64,000 nt of DNA from Candidatus Pullichristensenella stercorigallinarum (GTDB lineage: Bacteria > Bacillota > Clostridia > Christensenellales > Aristaeellaceae): assembly GCA_018712945.1 (NCBI GenBank), contig DVFZ01000100.1:26651-90650 (forward strand), given 5' to 3'. Under the pieces are notes generated by a model. That model ran no database searches. It saw only the letters and a list, made by a program, of their open reading frames with translations, and had not been told where the DNA came from. This document shows, piece by piece, positions 16,455-24,269 of the stretch; positions within the stretch are counted from its first letter, which is position 1; every line of letters starts with the position of its first letter. The position numbers and the translations under genes are program-made.

Positions 16455-17138
16455 TTATATCCTGGCGCCGAACAGCGCCCGTCCGGGGCGCACCATGGTC
16501 GCCCCTTCCTCGGCGGCGACGATGTAGTCGCCGGACATGCCCATCGACAAAACGCGCATTTGCGCGCCCGCTATGCCCTCTTCGCGCAGGCGGTCGAACC
16601 ACGCGCGCATGCGGCGGAAGTACGGCCGCACCTCTTCCGGGTCATCTACCAGCGGCATGATGGACATCAGGCCCTCCACGCGCACACCCTGCCGAGAGGC
16701 GGCATCGCGCACGAAGGCTTCCAGATCTTCTTCCAGAACGCCCGCCTTTTGGCTTTCGCGGGCGATGTTGACCTGTATAAGCACCGGCATCGGCGCTCCC
16801 AGCGCCTGGGCGCGGCGGTCGATTTCATCAAGAAGCTCGCGCCGGTCGAGCGATTGAATCATCCTGACCAGCGGCAAAACCTGTTTGACCTTGTTCAGCT
16901 GCAAACGGCCGATCAGGTGCGCTTCCAGCTCCGGCATGAGAAGCGGTTTTTTGGCGGCAAGCTCCTGCACGCGGTTTTCACCGATGATGCGCACGCCCAG
17001 TTCGCCGGCGCGGTTGATCGTTTCCACATCGACGGTCTTGGTCACCGCGCAGATTTCCACCCGCCCCCAGCGCTCGGAGGCTTCATCCAGACGCGCGCGC
17101 ACAATGCGCAGGTTTTTTTCCAGCATTTCGCGTTCCAT
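16455..17138 (-). CDS. yggS: YggS-family PLP homeostasis protein
   Basis: A 227-residue PLP-binding TIM-barrel protein. VEICAVTKTVDVETINRA (about 22-40) holds the PLP lysine, followed by GENRVQEL and HLIGRLQLNKVKQVLPLV; the C-terminus has VLSMGMSGDYIVAAEEGATMVRPGRALFG, the phosphate-binding region. The family (PipY, YlmE) keeps PLP balanced. It sits 16 bp upstream of sepF, the usual division-cluster order. I start at ATG 17138 after AGGTG; the longer frame runs into the previous gene. Confidence 0.94.
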   Translation of the reverse strand: MEREMLEKNLRIVRARLDEASERWGRVEICAVTKTVDVETINRAGELGVRIIGENRVQELAAKKPLLMPELEAHLIGRLQLNKVKQVLPLVRMIQSLDRRELLDEIDRRAQALGAPMPVLIQVNIARESQKAGVLEEDLEAFVRDAASRQGVRVEGLMSIMPLVDDPEEVRPYFRRMRAWFDRLREEGIAGAQMRVLSMGMSGDYIVAAEEGATMVRPGRALFGARI

Positions 17139-17149
17139 TGCTTTTTCAC

Positions 17150-18325
17150 CTACTTGATCAGCACGATCTGGCCGCTTTGCAGAGCGTTTTCCACCAAGGG
17201 CTGGATCAGGGCGTTGTTGCCGTCGTTGGAGAGCACTTCCACGGGCACGAACGTTCCTTCCGGCACATCGTAGAGCCAAACGCCGGTCTGACCGTTCTGA
17301 TTATAGAGCGCTTCGGATACGACCAACAGGCCAGTCAACTCGCTGCTGAGCGTCACCCGGCCGCTGCGCTGATAGATCAGCGGCCCTATCGGGTCTTCCA
17401 CCATGAACACAGCCAGCACTTCGTTGTCGATATTCTGTACGCGCGTGACCTTGGCCGTATAGACCAGATCTTCGAAGCCTTCAAAGCGCAGGTAGTATTC
17501 CTGGTCGAGCACTGGGTTCCAGGTGCGGCCGTCAGTGAGGATGGCCACATACCAGGTATCCTGATCCACCAGGCGGTAAATGTTGGTCAGGCGCGAGGAC
17601 TCTTCGCCCAGGCTGCCCCCGGACATGACCGTGCGGATATCCGCGGGGGTCAGGGTGTCCAACATGTCGGGCGTGAGCACGCTCTCATAACCGTCGGTAT
17701 AAAAGGAGATTACACCCTCCCTGTCCGCCGTGGCCTCTGTCCGCCAGGAAGCGATGGAATTCAGGCGCGTGTTTTCCTGCTGGTAAAGGCGGTTGAGATT
17801 GAGATCCTCGCGCTGGTTGGCGCGCATATATTCCTGCCGGTTGACCATGGCCGTCTCCAACTGACGGGTGAGGGAGAGCAGGTTGCCGGTGGTCTGGTGC
17901 GTCACCAGGGACTTGAGCTCCAGCGCCGTCATGTCCACAATGCGGTCGAGGCGCTCCAGGTCTGAGTCGATGATGTTATTGAGGATCGTCTTGTGGTAGG
18001 CCTGTATGTTGGCGCGAATTTCCTCCAGCCGCGTCAGCTCGCTCTCAGAATATCCCGTGGAGTAGAGGTAGGCGATGGTATCGCCCTCATTGAGCAGCGT
18101 GTTTTCCGTGGCCACGTATTCCACACGCGCGATGGTGCCGGAGGAATATACCTCCTCGTCGCGGATGATCACCGCGTCGGTCTGCTGCACATAGGAGGTT
18201 GTGCCCACATCAATCAACGCCTGCCTTGTGCCAAAACGCAGGTGGGGGCGAACGATCAAAAAGGCGATGACCAGTATCGCCAACAGGAAGATGTAAAACC
18301 TTCCGGTCACCCGTTTTCGGCGCAT
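17150..18325 (-). CDS. HlyD-like membrane-anchored periplasmic-adaptor-type protein
   Basis: A 391-residue protein with a short basic N-terminus, one membrane helix (about 10-29, FYIFLLAILVIAFLIV) and a large outside domain: a lipoyl-like half (about 45-90), an alpha-helical hairpin (about 95-180) and a beta-rich C-terminal half. This is the layout of HlyD/MacA adaptor proteins, and a gene of this type is common just upstream of yggS-sepF in Clostridia. No ABC or MFS partner is adjacent, so its cargo is unknown; a role at the septum is inferred from context. ATG 18325 follows GGAGCGAGGG and fits the promoter at 18415-18443. Confidence 0.75.
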   Translation of the reverse strand: MRRKRVTGRFYIFLLAILVIAFLIVRPHLRFGTRQALIDVGTTSYVQQTDAVIIRDEEVYSSGTIARVEYVATENTLLNEGDTIAYLYSTGYSESELTRLEEIRANIQAYHKTILNNIIDSDLERLDRIVDMTALELKSLVTHQTTGNLLSLTRQLETAMVNRQEYMRANQREDLNLNRLYQQENTRLNSIASWRTEATADREGVISFYTDGYESVLTPDMLDTLTPADIRTVMSGGSLGEESSRLTNIYRLVDQDTWYVAILTDGRTWNPVLDQEYYLRFEGFEDLVYTAKVTRVQNIDNEVLAVFMVEDPIGPLIYQRSGRVTLSSELTGLLVVSEALYNQNGQTGVWLYDVPEGTFVPVEVLSNDGNNALIQPLVENALQSGQIVLIK

Positions 18326-18414
18326 GGAATCCCTCGCTCCAAATCTTCTTGATTGCGGCGCATTTTGTGCGCGACGCATAAAAGCAGACACTTCTGCCCA
18401 CCGTATACTATTAT

Positions 18415-18443
18415 ATTATAATCGCTTCGGAGGCAAGATGCAA
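18415..18443 (-). promoter_or_regulatory. Promoter of the division operon
   Basis: Minus strand: TTGCAT (18443-18438), 17-bp spacer, TATAAT (18420-18415). The leader to ATG 18325 is about 80 nt. It diverges from the lgt promoter; the two -35 boxes are only 10 bp apart. Confidence 0.8.
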
Positions 18444-18453
18444 CCGGCCACTC

Positions 18454-18483
18454 TTGACATTACCTAGACGAAATCATTATAAT
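18454..18483 (+). promoter_or_regulatory. Promoter of lgt
   Basis: Consensus TTGACA (18454-18459), 18-bp spacer and TATAAT (18478-18483). The -10 box overlaps an ATG at 18482, which therefore cannot be the lgt start; this favours GTG 18509. Confidence 0.88.
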
Positions 18484-18508
18484 GACGGAAGATTCGGGAG
18501 GCGAAATT

Positions 18509-19282
18509 GTGGTGGAATGGACGCGGGACGCACTGATTGTGGGAAATTTTTCCTTGCATTACTATGGCATGCTGATTGCCCTGGGGGTGCTTTTGGGCGT
18601 TTTATTGGCGGTAAAACGCGAAAAGCGCCTGGGATTGCCCAAGGATACGACCATCGACCTTTCGCTGGTCTGCGTGCCCTGCGCGCTGGTGGGGGCGCGC
18701 CTTTATTACGTGGCCTTTTCGTGGGATTTCTATAAGGACGACCTCTGGCGCATCTTTTCCGTGCGCGAGGGCGGTATGGCCATTTATGGCGGCGTTCTGG
18801 CGGGGCTGCTGGCGGGGTGGATATTCTCCCGCGTGCGTAAAATTCCCTTTTTGTCGCTTGCGGACCTGGCCGCGCCCTCCCTGGCGCTGGGGCAGGCCGT
18901 GGGGCGCTGGGGGAATTTCGTCAATCAGGAAGCTTATGGTTACGCTGTAACGAATCCGGCACTCTGCCGCTTTCCCATTTCCGTGTATATCGAGGCGGAC
19001 GGCTGCTGGCACCTGGCCACATTCTTTTATGAATCCGTATGGTGCTTTTTCATCGTCCTGTTTATTCTGCTCATGGAGCGCGGCGGGCGCTTTCGGCAGC
19101 GCGGCGACGCCTTTTTGTGGTATCTGCTGTTCTACGGCGTGGAACGCGCCGTGGTAGAGGGGTTGCGCACTGACAGCCTGATGCTCGGCCCGGTGCGCGT
19201 ATCGCAGGTTTTGGCGGCTATTTTGGCATTGGGCGCGCTTGTGGCGTTGGTTGTGCGCGCAAGGCGGCGAAAAAAGGCGTAA
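18509..19282 (+). CDS. lgt: Prolipoprotein diacylglyceryl transferase
   Basis: A 257-residue, multi-spanning membrane enzyme that moves diacylglycerol from phosphatidylglycerol to the lipobox cysteine of prolipoproteins. The family signatures are present: LHYYGMLIALGVLLG near the start, REGGMAIYGGVLAG and AVGRWGNFVNQEAYG (about 138-152). I choose GTG 18509, seven bases after GGGAGG and downstream of the promoter. Lgt and LspA (13182) together show that the cell makes lipoproteins, which makes the non-lipoprotein binding proteins elsewhere in the window notable. Confidence 0.94.
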   Translation: MVEWTRDALIVGNFSLHYYGMLIALGVLLGVLLAVKREKRLGLPKDTTIDLSLVCVPCALVGARLYYVAFSWDFYKDDLWRIFSVREGGMAIYGGVLAGLLAGWIFSRVRKIPFLSLADLAAPSLALGQAVGRWGNFVNQEAYGYAVTNPALCRFPISVYIEADGCWHLATFFYESVWCFFIVLFILLMERGGRFRQRGDAFLWYLLFYGVERAVVEGLRTDSLMLGPVRVSQVLAAILALGALVALVVRARRRKKA

Positions 19283-19309
19283 GAAGCGGTCGTTTTCTGC
19301 CCGCGCGCA

Positions 19310-19338
19310 TTGCGCTTTGGCCGTGGCTATGTTATAAT
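19310..19338 (+). promoter_or_regulatory. Promoter of the degV pair
   Basis: TTGCGC (19310-19315), 17-bp spacer, TATAAT (19333-19338), about 58 bp upstream of the first degV ATG. Confidence 0.7.
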
Positions 19339-19395
19339 TATTATTAATGAACGAAACAATAGCCGCGGGGCGGCGAGCAGACGGAGGGGACACAC

Positions 19396-20268
19396 ATGGC
19401 GGAGTATACGATCATTACGGATTCCTCGTGCGATTTGCCGGATAATGTGGCGGCGGAGCTTGAACTCAAGGTTGTGCCGCTTTCCCTTACGATGGAGGGA
19501 AAGCAGTACCTGAACACCACCGACGAGCGCGGCATTCCCGACCAGGAGCTGTATGCCCGTCTGCGCGCCGGGGCGATGGCCAAGACATCGGCCGCGAACG
19601 CGGGTTCGTTTGTCGCGGTGATGGAGCCGGAATTGCAGGCCGGCCGCGACGTGCTCTATATCGGCTTTTCTTCCGCCCTGAGCGCCACCTGTTCCGTAGG
19701 CGCGAACGTGGGCCGCGAACTCATGGAGCGCTATCCGGAGCGCAAGGTGTATACGGTGGATTCACTGTGCGCCTCGCTGGGCCAGGGTTTGTTTGTGTAC
19801 CTTCTGGCGCAGAAAAAGCGCGAGGGCATGGAGCTGGAGGCGCTGCGCGACTACGCGGAGGATCTCAAGTTGCACATCTGCCACTGGTTCACGGTGGAAG
19901 ATCTGCAATTTTTGCGCCGGGGCGGGCGCGTGAGCGCGGCGGCGGCGGTGATCGGCTCCATTTTGAGCATCAAGCCGGTCATGCACGTGGACAACGAGGG
20001 CAGGCTGATCCCCGTTTCCAAGGTGCGCGGCCGCAAGGCTTCCCTGCGCGCCATCGCGGACAAGGTGAAGGAAACCATGCTCGACCGTCCGGATCAGACA
20101 TTGTTTATCAGCCATGGCGATTGCGAGGAGGACGCCCGCCTCATCGCGGAAATGATCAAGGAGCGCACGGGGCTGGAGCTCAACGTGCTCAACTATGTTG
20201 GACCGGTGATTGGCTCGCACTCCGGGCCGGGCACCATCGCGGTATTCTTTATCGGCAAAGAGCGATAA
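19396..20268 (+). CDS. DegV family fatty-acid-binding protein (first copy)
   Basis: A 290-residue DegV protein. It starts EYTIITDSSCDLPDNVAAE, and the loop KTSAANAGSFV (about 65) and the GRVSAAAAVIGSILSIKPVMH segment (about 177-196) are typical. The C-terminus GPVIGSHSGPGTIAVFF closes the fatty-acid pocket. DegV (FakB) proteins present acyl chains to the kinase FakA, which is encoded at 57664 in this window. The second degV follows 20 bp later; the two differ enough to suggest different acyl preferences. Confidence 0.93.
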   Translation: MAEYTIITDSSCDLPDNVAAELELKVVPLSLTMEGKQYLNTTDERGIPDQELYARLRAGAMAKTSAANAGSFVAVMEPELQAGRDVLYIGFSSALSATCSVGANVGRELMERYPERKVYTVDSLCASLGQGLFVYLLAQKKREGMELEALRDYAEDLKLHICHWFTVEDLQFLRRGGRVSAAAAVIGSILSIKPVMHVDNEGRLIPVSKVRGRKASLRAIADKVKETMLDRPDQTLFISHGDCEEDARLIAEMIKERTGLELNVLNYVGPVIGSHSGPGTIAVFFIGKER

Positions 20269-20288
20269 TTTAAGGGAGGCAATGGGGA

Positions 20289-21131
20289 ATGGTCAGGGTA
20301 TCGGCGGACAGCACCTGCGACCTGTCGCCAGAGTTGATTGCGCGCTATGGCTTGGAAATCGCGCCGCTGTACATCGTTCGGGATGGCGAATCCCTGCGCG
20401 ACGGCATGGAGATTCGCCCGCAGGACATCTTTGACTATGTGGACAAGACTGGCAAGCTCTTAAAGACCTCGGCGGTGAGCGTGGAGGATTACATATCCCT
20501 GTTTCGCCGCCTGACGCAGGACGGCAGCGAGGTGGTGCACATTACCATCAGCGCGGAAATGTCCGCCTGCTACCAGAATGCCTGCCTGGCGGCGCAGGAG
20601 GTGCCGGGCGTGTTCCCGGTGGATTCGCGCAACCTCTCCACAGGCATGGGCTTGGTGGTCATTGAGGCGGCAAAGCGGGCGCAGGCGGGTGAGGACGGCG
20701 CGGCCATCCAGAAAGCCATGAATGCGCTTACCCTGCGGATAGAGGCCAGCTTTGTCATCGAGCGGCTGGATTACCTTTACAAGGGCGGCCGTTGCTCGGC
20801 GCTGGCGGCGCTGGGCGCGAACATTCTGCACTTAAAACCCTGCATCGAGGTGCGAAACGGCAAAATGGGCGTGGGCAGGAAGTACCGCGGCTCTTACGAC
20901 AAGGTTCTGCGCCAGTACGCGCGCGACCGGCTGCATGGCCGCGACAACATCGAGCGAGAGCGCGCCTTCGTTACCTATACCACCTGCGCGCCGGAAACCG
21001 TGCGTGCGGTCAAGGAAATCTGCGCGGAAGAAGGGCGCTTTGCAGAACTTCTGGAAACACGGGCCGGCTGTACCATCAGCAATCACTGTGGTCCCAATAC
21101 GCTGGGCGTGCTCTTTATTCGCAAGGGGTAG
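20289..21131 (+). CDS. DegV family fatty-acid-binding protein (second copy)
   Basis: A 280-residue DegV homologue: VRVSADSTCDLSPELIARYG at the start, KTSAVSVEDYISLF near residue 58, LDYLYKGGRCSALAALGANIL (about 159-179) and the C-terminal GCTISNHCGPNTLGVLFI. It is only distantly similar to the first copy, so this is an old paralogue, not a recent duplication. ATG 20289 follows GGGAGG. With FakA it would feed exogenous fatty acids into phospholipid synthesis. A terminator hairpin follows at 21210. Confidence 0.93.
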   Translation: MVRVSADSTCDLSPELIARYGLEIAPLYIVRDGESLRDGMEIRPQDIFDYVDKTGKLLKTSAVSVEDYISLFRRLTQDGSEVVHITISAEMSACYQNACLAAQEVPGVFPVDSRNLSTGMGLVVIEAAKRAQAGEDGAAIQKAMNALTLRIEASFVIERLDYLYKGGRCSALAALGANILHLKPCIEVRNGKMGVGRKYRGSYDKVLRQYARDRLHGRDNIERERAFVTYTTCAPETVRAVKEICAEEGRFAELLETRAGCTISNHCGPNTLGVLFIRKG

Positions 21132-21209
21132 GGCGGAGCGCCGCGGGTGCGAAGCGGTTCCTTTCGCCAAATTACGCGGCGGCCTTTTCTGTATGATCAA
21201 TACGCATCG

Positions 21210-21246
21210 AAAAAAGCGCCGGGCGAGCGATTGCCCGGCGCTTTCG
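21210..21246 (+). terminator. Terminator after the degV pair
   Basis: AAAGCGCCGGGC (21213-21224) pairs with GCCCGGCGCTTT (21233-21244), a 12-bp stem with an 8-nt loop. It has A on the left and a short T run on the right. Confidence 0.85.
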
Positions 21247-21266
21247 CGCGCCCAAAAAGGGACGAA

Positions 21267-21338
21267 CCGCCACGCTGCGGATCGTGGCGGCCCGTTAAAA
21301 AGGAGAAGATCATGAAGAAACATCCAACACTGATATAG
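21267..21338 (+). other. Hairpin plus eight-codon reading frame with a strong ribosome-binding site
   Basis: CCGCCACG (21267-21274) and CGTGGCGG (21283-21290) form a perfect 8-bp stem. A good ribosome-binding site (AAGGAG) follows, then ATG 21312 opening the frame MKKHPTLI and stopping at TAG 21336-21338. It may be a leader peptide or the 5' remnant of a lost gene. The following 100 bp (21339-21439) are AT-rich and empty, except for weak promoter-like sequences. Confidence 0.4.
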
Positions 21339-21439
21339 TACCAAATGAATATTGAGATTTCGCCGAAATGCCGTTAACTTACGATGGAAAATACAAATAT
21401 AACAAAAATCCCGGCCTTGTTTCGACATCCATGTGCAAG

Positions 21440-21482
21440 AACGCCCCTTTCCGGCGCGGCATAGGATGCCGCGGGGCGTTTT
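21440..21482 (+). promoter_or_regulatory. Terminator-like or attenuator hairpin just upstream of cotJA
   Basis: Nested inverted repeats: outer AACGCCCC (21440-21447) with GGGGCGTT (21473-21480), inner CGCGGCAT (21455-21462) with ATGCCGCG (21466-21473), followed by TTTT. It ends 28 bp before the cotJA ATG, leaving no room for a promoter between them, so cotJ transcripts should carry it. Confidence 0.6.
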
Positions 21483-21510
21483 GCCCCGAGAACGCAAAGG
21501 AGACAGACGT

Positions 21511-21666
21511 ATGAACAACGATAAAATGACATGCCCTCCGCTGGCGATGGCCTGTATGCCCTGGCAGCGGTGGGAAGGCACGCTCTCGCCTGCCGACGCA
21601 TTGGCGCGCGGCACGGCTTTTGCGGCGCTGGATATGCCCTTTCTGGGGAAGGGGGTGCGCGCATGA
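21511..21666 (+). CDS. cotJA: Spore coat-associated protein CotJA
   Basis: A 51-residue protein with the CotJA pattern PLAMACMPWQRWEGTLSP, ALARGTAFAALDMPFLG. CotJA, CotJB and CotJC form an inner spore-coat complex made in the mother cell under sigma-E in Bacillus. At 51 residues it is shorter than many homologues, mainly at the N-terminus. ATG 21511 follows AAAGGAG; the longer frame upstream would pass through the hairpin. It overlaps cotJB by four bases (ATGA). Confidence 0.88.
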   Translation: MNNDKMTCPPLAMACMPWQRWEGTLSPADALARGTAFAALDMPFLGKGVRA

Positions 21667-21902
21667 ATTATGAAACGGATCTTCGCGCGGTAAACGAGTG
21701 GAGCTTCCTGGCTACGGAATTGCAGCTTTATCTCGATACGCATCCCGACGACGCGCGCGCATTGGCAGCGTTGAAAAACGCCCTGAGCGAGCGCCAGGCC
21801 GCCGTTTCCACCTTTGAGCAGGCGCATGGCGCGCTCACTGTGGATGGCCTTCTGTCTGCGCGCCGCTACAACTGGGTCGAGCGGCCCTTTCCGTTCGAAT
21901 AG
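21663..21902 (+). CDS. cotJB: Spore coat protein CotJB
   Basis: A 79-residue, mostly helical protein. The N-terminal helix (ETDLRAVNEWSFLATELQLYLDTHPDD) and the C-terminal signature RYNWVERPFPFE identify CotJB. It is translationally coupled to cotJA, and cotJC starts 11 bp later after AGGAGGG. The three genes make one operon whose products are deposited together on the forespore. Confidence 0.93.
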   Translation: MNYETDLRAVNEWSFLATELQLYLDTHPDDARALAALKNALSERQAAVSTFEQAHGALTVDGLLSARRYNWVERPFPFE

Positions 21903-21913
21903 GAGGGCTGCTT

Positions 21914-22510
21914 ATGTGGATTTATGAAAAACGCCTGGAATTCCCGGTGAAGATCAAAAACAAAAACGCCCGCCTTGCCAAAGCCATCATCAGCCAGCTC
22001 GGCGGGCCGGATGGCGAGCTCGGCGCCGCGATGCGCTATTTTTCGCAGCGTTATGCCATGCCCGACCGCCGCGTGGCCGGGCTTTTGAACGATGTAGCCA
22101 CCGAAGAACTGGCGCATTTGGAAATGGTGGGAACCATCGTCCGCCAGCTCACCAAAGGTCTGAGCGCCGAAGAGTTGCAGAAGCAGGGCTTTGCCGATTA
22201 TTATATCGACCATACCGATGGGATTTGGATGCAGGCGGCCTCGGGCACGCCGTTTACCGCCGCGTATTTCCAATCCAAGGGCGATCCTGTCACCGACCTG
22301 CACGAATCAATGGCTGCCGAGCAGAAGGCACGCACCACCTATGACAACATCCTGCGCCTGGCCGACGATCCCGACGTGATTGCCCCGATTCGCTTTTTGC
22401 GCCAGCGCGAAGTGGTGCATTACCAGCGCTTCGGCGAGGGACTGCGCCTGGTGACGGAAACGCTGGATAAACGCAACCCTTACGCCAGCAATCCAGCCTT
22501 CGACGGCTAG
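21914..22510 (+). CDS. cotJC: Spore coat protein CotJC (manganese catalase family)
   Basis: A 198-residue ferritin-like protein of the Mn-catalase family. Metal-ligand motifs are present: GELGAAMRYFSQRY (about 36-49), ATEELAHLEMVGTIV (about 65-79; Glu and His ligands), ESMAAEQKARTTYDNIL (about 131) and RQREVVHYQRFGEGL (about 161-175). It starts MWIYEKRLEFPVKIKNKN, the conserved CotJC opening. It may protect spores from peroxide. The presence of cotJABC is one of the firmest signs that this organism sporulates. Confidence 0.95.
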   Translation: MWIYEKRLEFPVKIKNKNARLAKAIISQLGGPDGELGAAMRYFSQRYAMPDRRVAGLLNDVATEELAHLEMVGTIVRQLTKGLSAEELQKQGFADYYIDHTDGIWMQAASGTPFTAAYFQSKGDPVTDLHESMAAEQKARTTYDNILRLADDPDVIAPIRFLRQREVVHYQRFGEGLRLVTETLDKRNPYASNPAFDG

Positions 22511-22593
22511 GCATACAACGGCGGCGCGGCGGATTTCCGCCCGCCGAAGCAGGGGACAAACGCATAAATTTATGGAAAAGGGCCGCGCTCGGT

Positions 22594-22622
22594 TTGACAG
22601 CGCGGCCCCGTGATGTTATGAT
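22594..22622 (+). promoter_or_regulatory. Promoter of deoC
   Basis: TTGACA (22594-22599), 17-bp spacer, TATGAT (22617-22622), about 60 bp upstream of the deoC ATG. Confidence 0.85.
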
Positions 22623-22682
22623 ATATACTGTACAAAATGGGCGGGCAGGCCCGCTCCAAATTGCGGGAGGATTGAAAATATT

Positions 22683-23351
22683 ATGAAGATTGCGCGTTAC
22701 ATTGATCACGCGGTGCTTAAGCCCGCCATGACGCCCGAGGAAGTGCGAAATGCCATCCAGCTCGGCATCGACAACGACGTGTACTCCGTATGCGTGCAAC
22801 CGCGCGACATTGAATTGGCGCTGAAGATGTGCAAGAACACGAATACGCTGGTTTCCTGCGTGTTGGATTTCCCGCATGGCTGCGGCGGCGCGGAGGCCAA
22901 GCGCGCGGCGGCGCGCGCCTACGCGGAAATGGGCGTGCATGAGATCGACATGGTAATGAACTATGGCGCCGCCAAGGGCGGCGATTGGGCCGTTGTGCGC
23001 GCGGAGATTTCCGGCGTGGTCGAGGAAGCGCATGCGCGCGGCGTTCTGGTTAAAGTAATTTTTGAAACCTGCGAACTGGACGAGCGCACCATCCGCGAAG
23101 GCGTGGATGTCTGTGTGGATGTGGGCGCGGACTTTGTCAAGACCTCCACTGGTTTTGCCGCCAAGGGCGCGACCCCGGAAGCAGTGCAGGCCATGGTTTC
23201 GCAGGCGGCGGGTCGCATCCGCGTCAAGGCTTCCGGCGGCATTCGCACCATCAATGATGCGCGCGGCTATGTGGAAATGGGCGCGGAGCGCTTGGGCGTG
23301 GGCTTTACCACTACTCCCGCGCTCGTGGCCGCGGACGAAGAAAGCAAGTAA
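22683..23351 (+). CDS. deoC: Deoxyribose-phosphate aldolase
   Basis: A 222-residue class I aldolase that splits 2-deoxyribose-5-phosphate into glyceraldehyde-3-phosphate and acetaldehyde. It starts KIARYIDHAVLKPAMTPEEV, and shows DMVMNYGAAKGG (about 87-98), VKVIFETCELDE (about 121-132), the Schiff-base lysine in FVKTSTGF (about 150) and KASGGIRT near residue 182. It has its own promoter. nfnA-like follows after 63 bp but with no metabolic link. Confidence 0.96.
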   Translation: MKIARYIDHAVLKPAMTPEEVRNAIQLGIDNDVYSVCVQPRDIELALKMCKNTNTLVSCVLDFPHGCGGAEAKRAAARAYAEMGVHEIDMVMNYGAAKGGDWAVVRAEISGVVEEAHARGVLVKVIFETCELDERTIREGVDVCVDVGADFVKTSTGFAAKGATPEAVQAMVSQAAGRIRVKASGGIRTINDARGYVEMGAERLGVGFTTTPALVAADEESK

Positions 23352-23414
23352 GCCCCGGCGCGCGGACAGCGTTCCCGCCGCGCGCCGTCGGATAAAAGAC
23401 AACGGAGGCCAATT

Positions 23415-24269
23415 ATGTTTCAAATCCTTGAAAAGCGCCGTCTCAACGAGACGACCACGCTAATGCGCGTGCATGCGCCGCGCGTAGCGAAGAAGGCTGG
23501 CCCGGGGCAGTTTATTATCCTGCGCATCGACGAAAACGGCGAGCGCATCCCCCTGACCATTGCCGGGTACGACCGCGAAAGCGGCAGCGTGACCATTATT
23601 TTCCAAAAAGTCGGCAAAACCACCATCCACCTGGACGAACTGGAGGCGGGCGACAGCCTGCTCGACTTCGTCGGCCCCCTTGGCCGCGTCAGCGAGTATG
23701 GCGACGTCAAGGGCAAGCGCGTAGCGGTGATCGGCGGCGGCCTGGGCATCGCCATCGCCTATCCGCAGGCCGTGGCGCTTACCGAGCTGGGCGCGGAAGT
23801 GGATATGATCGTCGGCTTCCGCAATATCGGCCTGGCCATCCTCATGGACGAATTGCAGAACGCCTCGAAAAACCTCATCGTCATGACCGACGACGGCTCC
23901 AATGGCAAAAAGGGCTTTGTCACCGACGCCCTGCGCGAGCAGCTTGAGACGGGCGTGAAGTATGAGCACGTGGTCGCCATCGGCCCGATGCCGATGATGC
24001 GCGCCGTGTGCGAAATGACCCGGCCTTACGGTATCCATACGGTCGTCAGCATGAACCCCATCATGATCGACGGCACCGGCATGTGCGGCGGCTGCCGGCT
24101 CACCGTGGGCGGGGAAACCAAGTTCGCCTGCGTGGACGGCCCGGAGTTCGACGGCCATCTGGTCGATTTCGACGAGGCCATGAAGCGTTCCCGCATGTAT
24201 TCCGCCGAAGAAAAACTGAGCAAGGAAAAGCACATCTGCCGCATGAAGGAGGCCGCCGCGCATGTATAA
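23415..24269 (+). CDS. nfnA: Ferredoxin-NAD(P) oxidoreductase alpha subunit (NfnA/SudB-like)
   Basis: A 284-residue flavoprotein of the dihydroorotate dehydrogenase electron-transfer subunit type. An FAD-binding barrel (about 1-95, with PGQFIILRIDENGERIPLTI) precedes an NAD-binding domain (VAVIGGGLGIAIAYPQA, about 105-121) and a C-terminal [2Fe-2S] loop with DGTGMCGGCRLTV and FACVDGPEFDGHLVDFD. With the adjoining gltA-like subunit it forms NfnAB, which couples NADH, NADPH and ferredoxin redox states, or the related SudAB. The two genes overlap by eight bases. Confidence 0.9.
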   Translation: MFQILEKRRLNETTTLMRVHAPRVAKKAGPGQFIILRIDENGERIPLTIAGYDRESGSVTIIFQKVGKTTIHLDELEAGDSLLDFVGPLGRVSEYGDVKGKRVAVIGGGLGIAIAYPQAVALTELGAEVDMIVGFRNIGLAILMDELQNASKNLIVMTDDGSNGKKGFVTDALREQLETGVKYEHVVAIGPMPMMRAVCEMTRPYGIHTVVSMNPIMIDGTGMCGGCRLTVGGETKFACVDGPEFDGHLVDFDEAMKRSRMYSAEEKLSKEKHICRMKEAAAHV

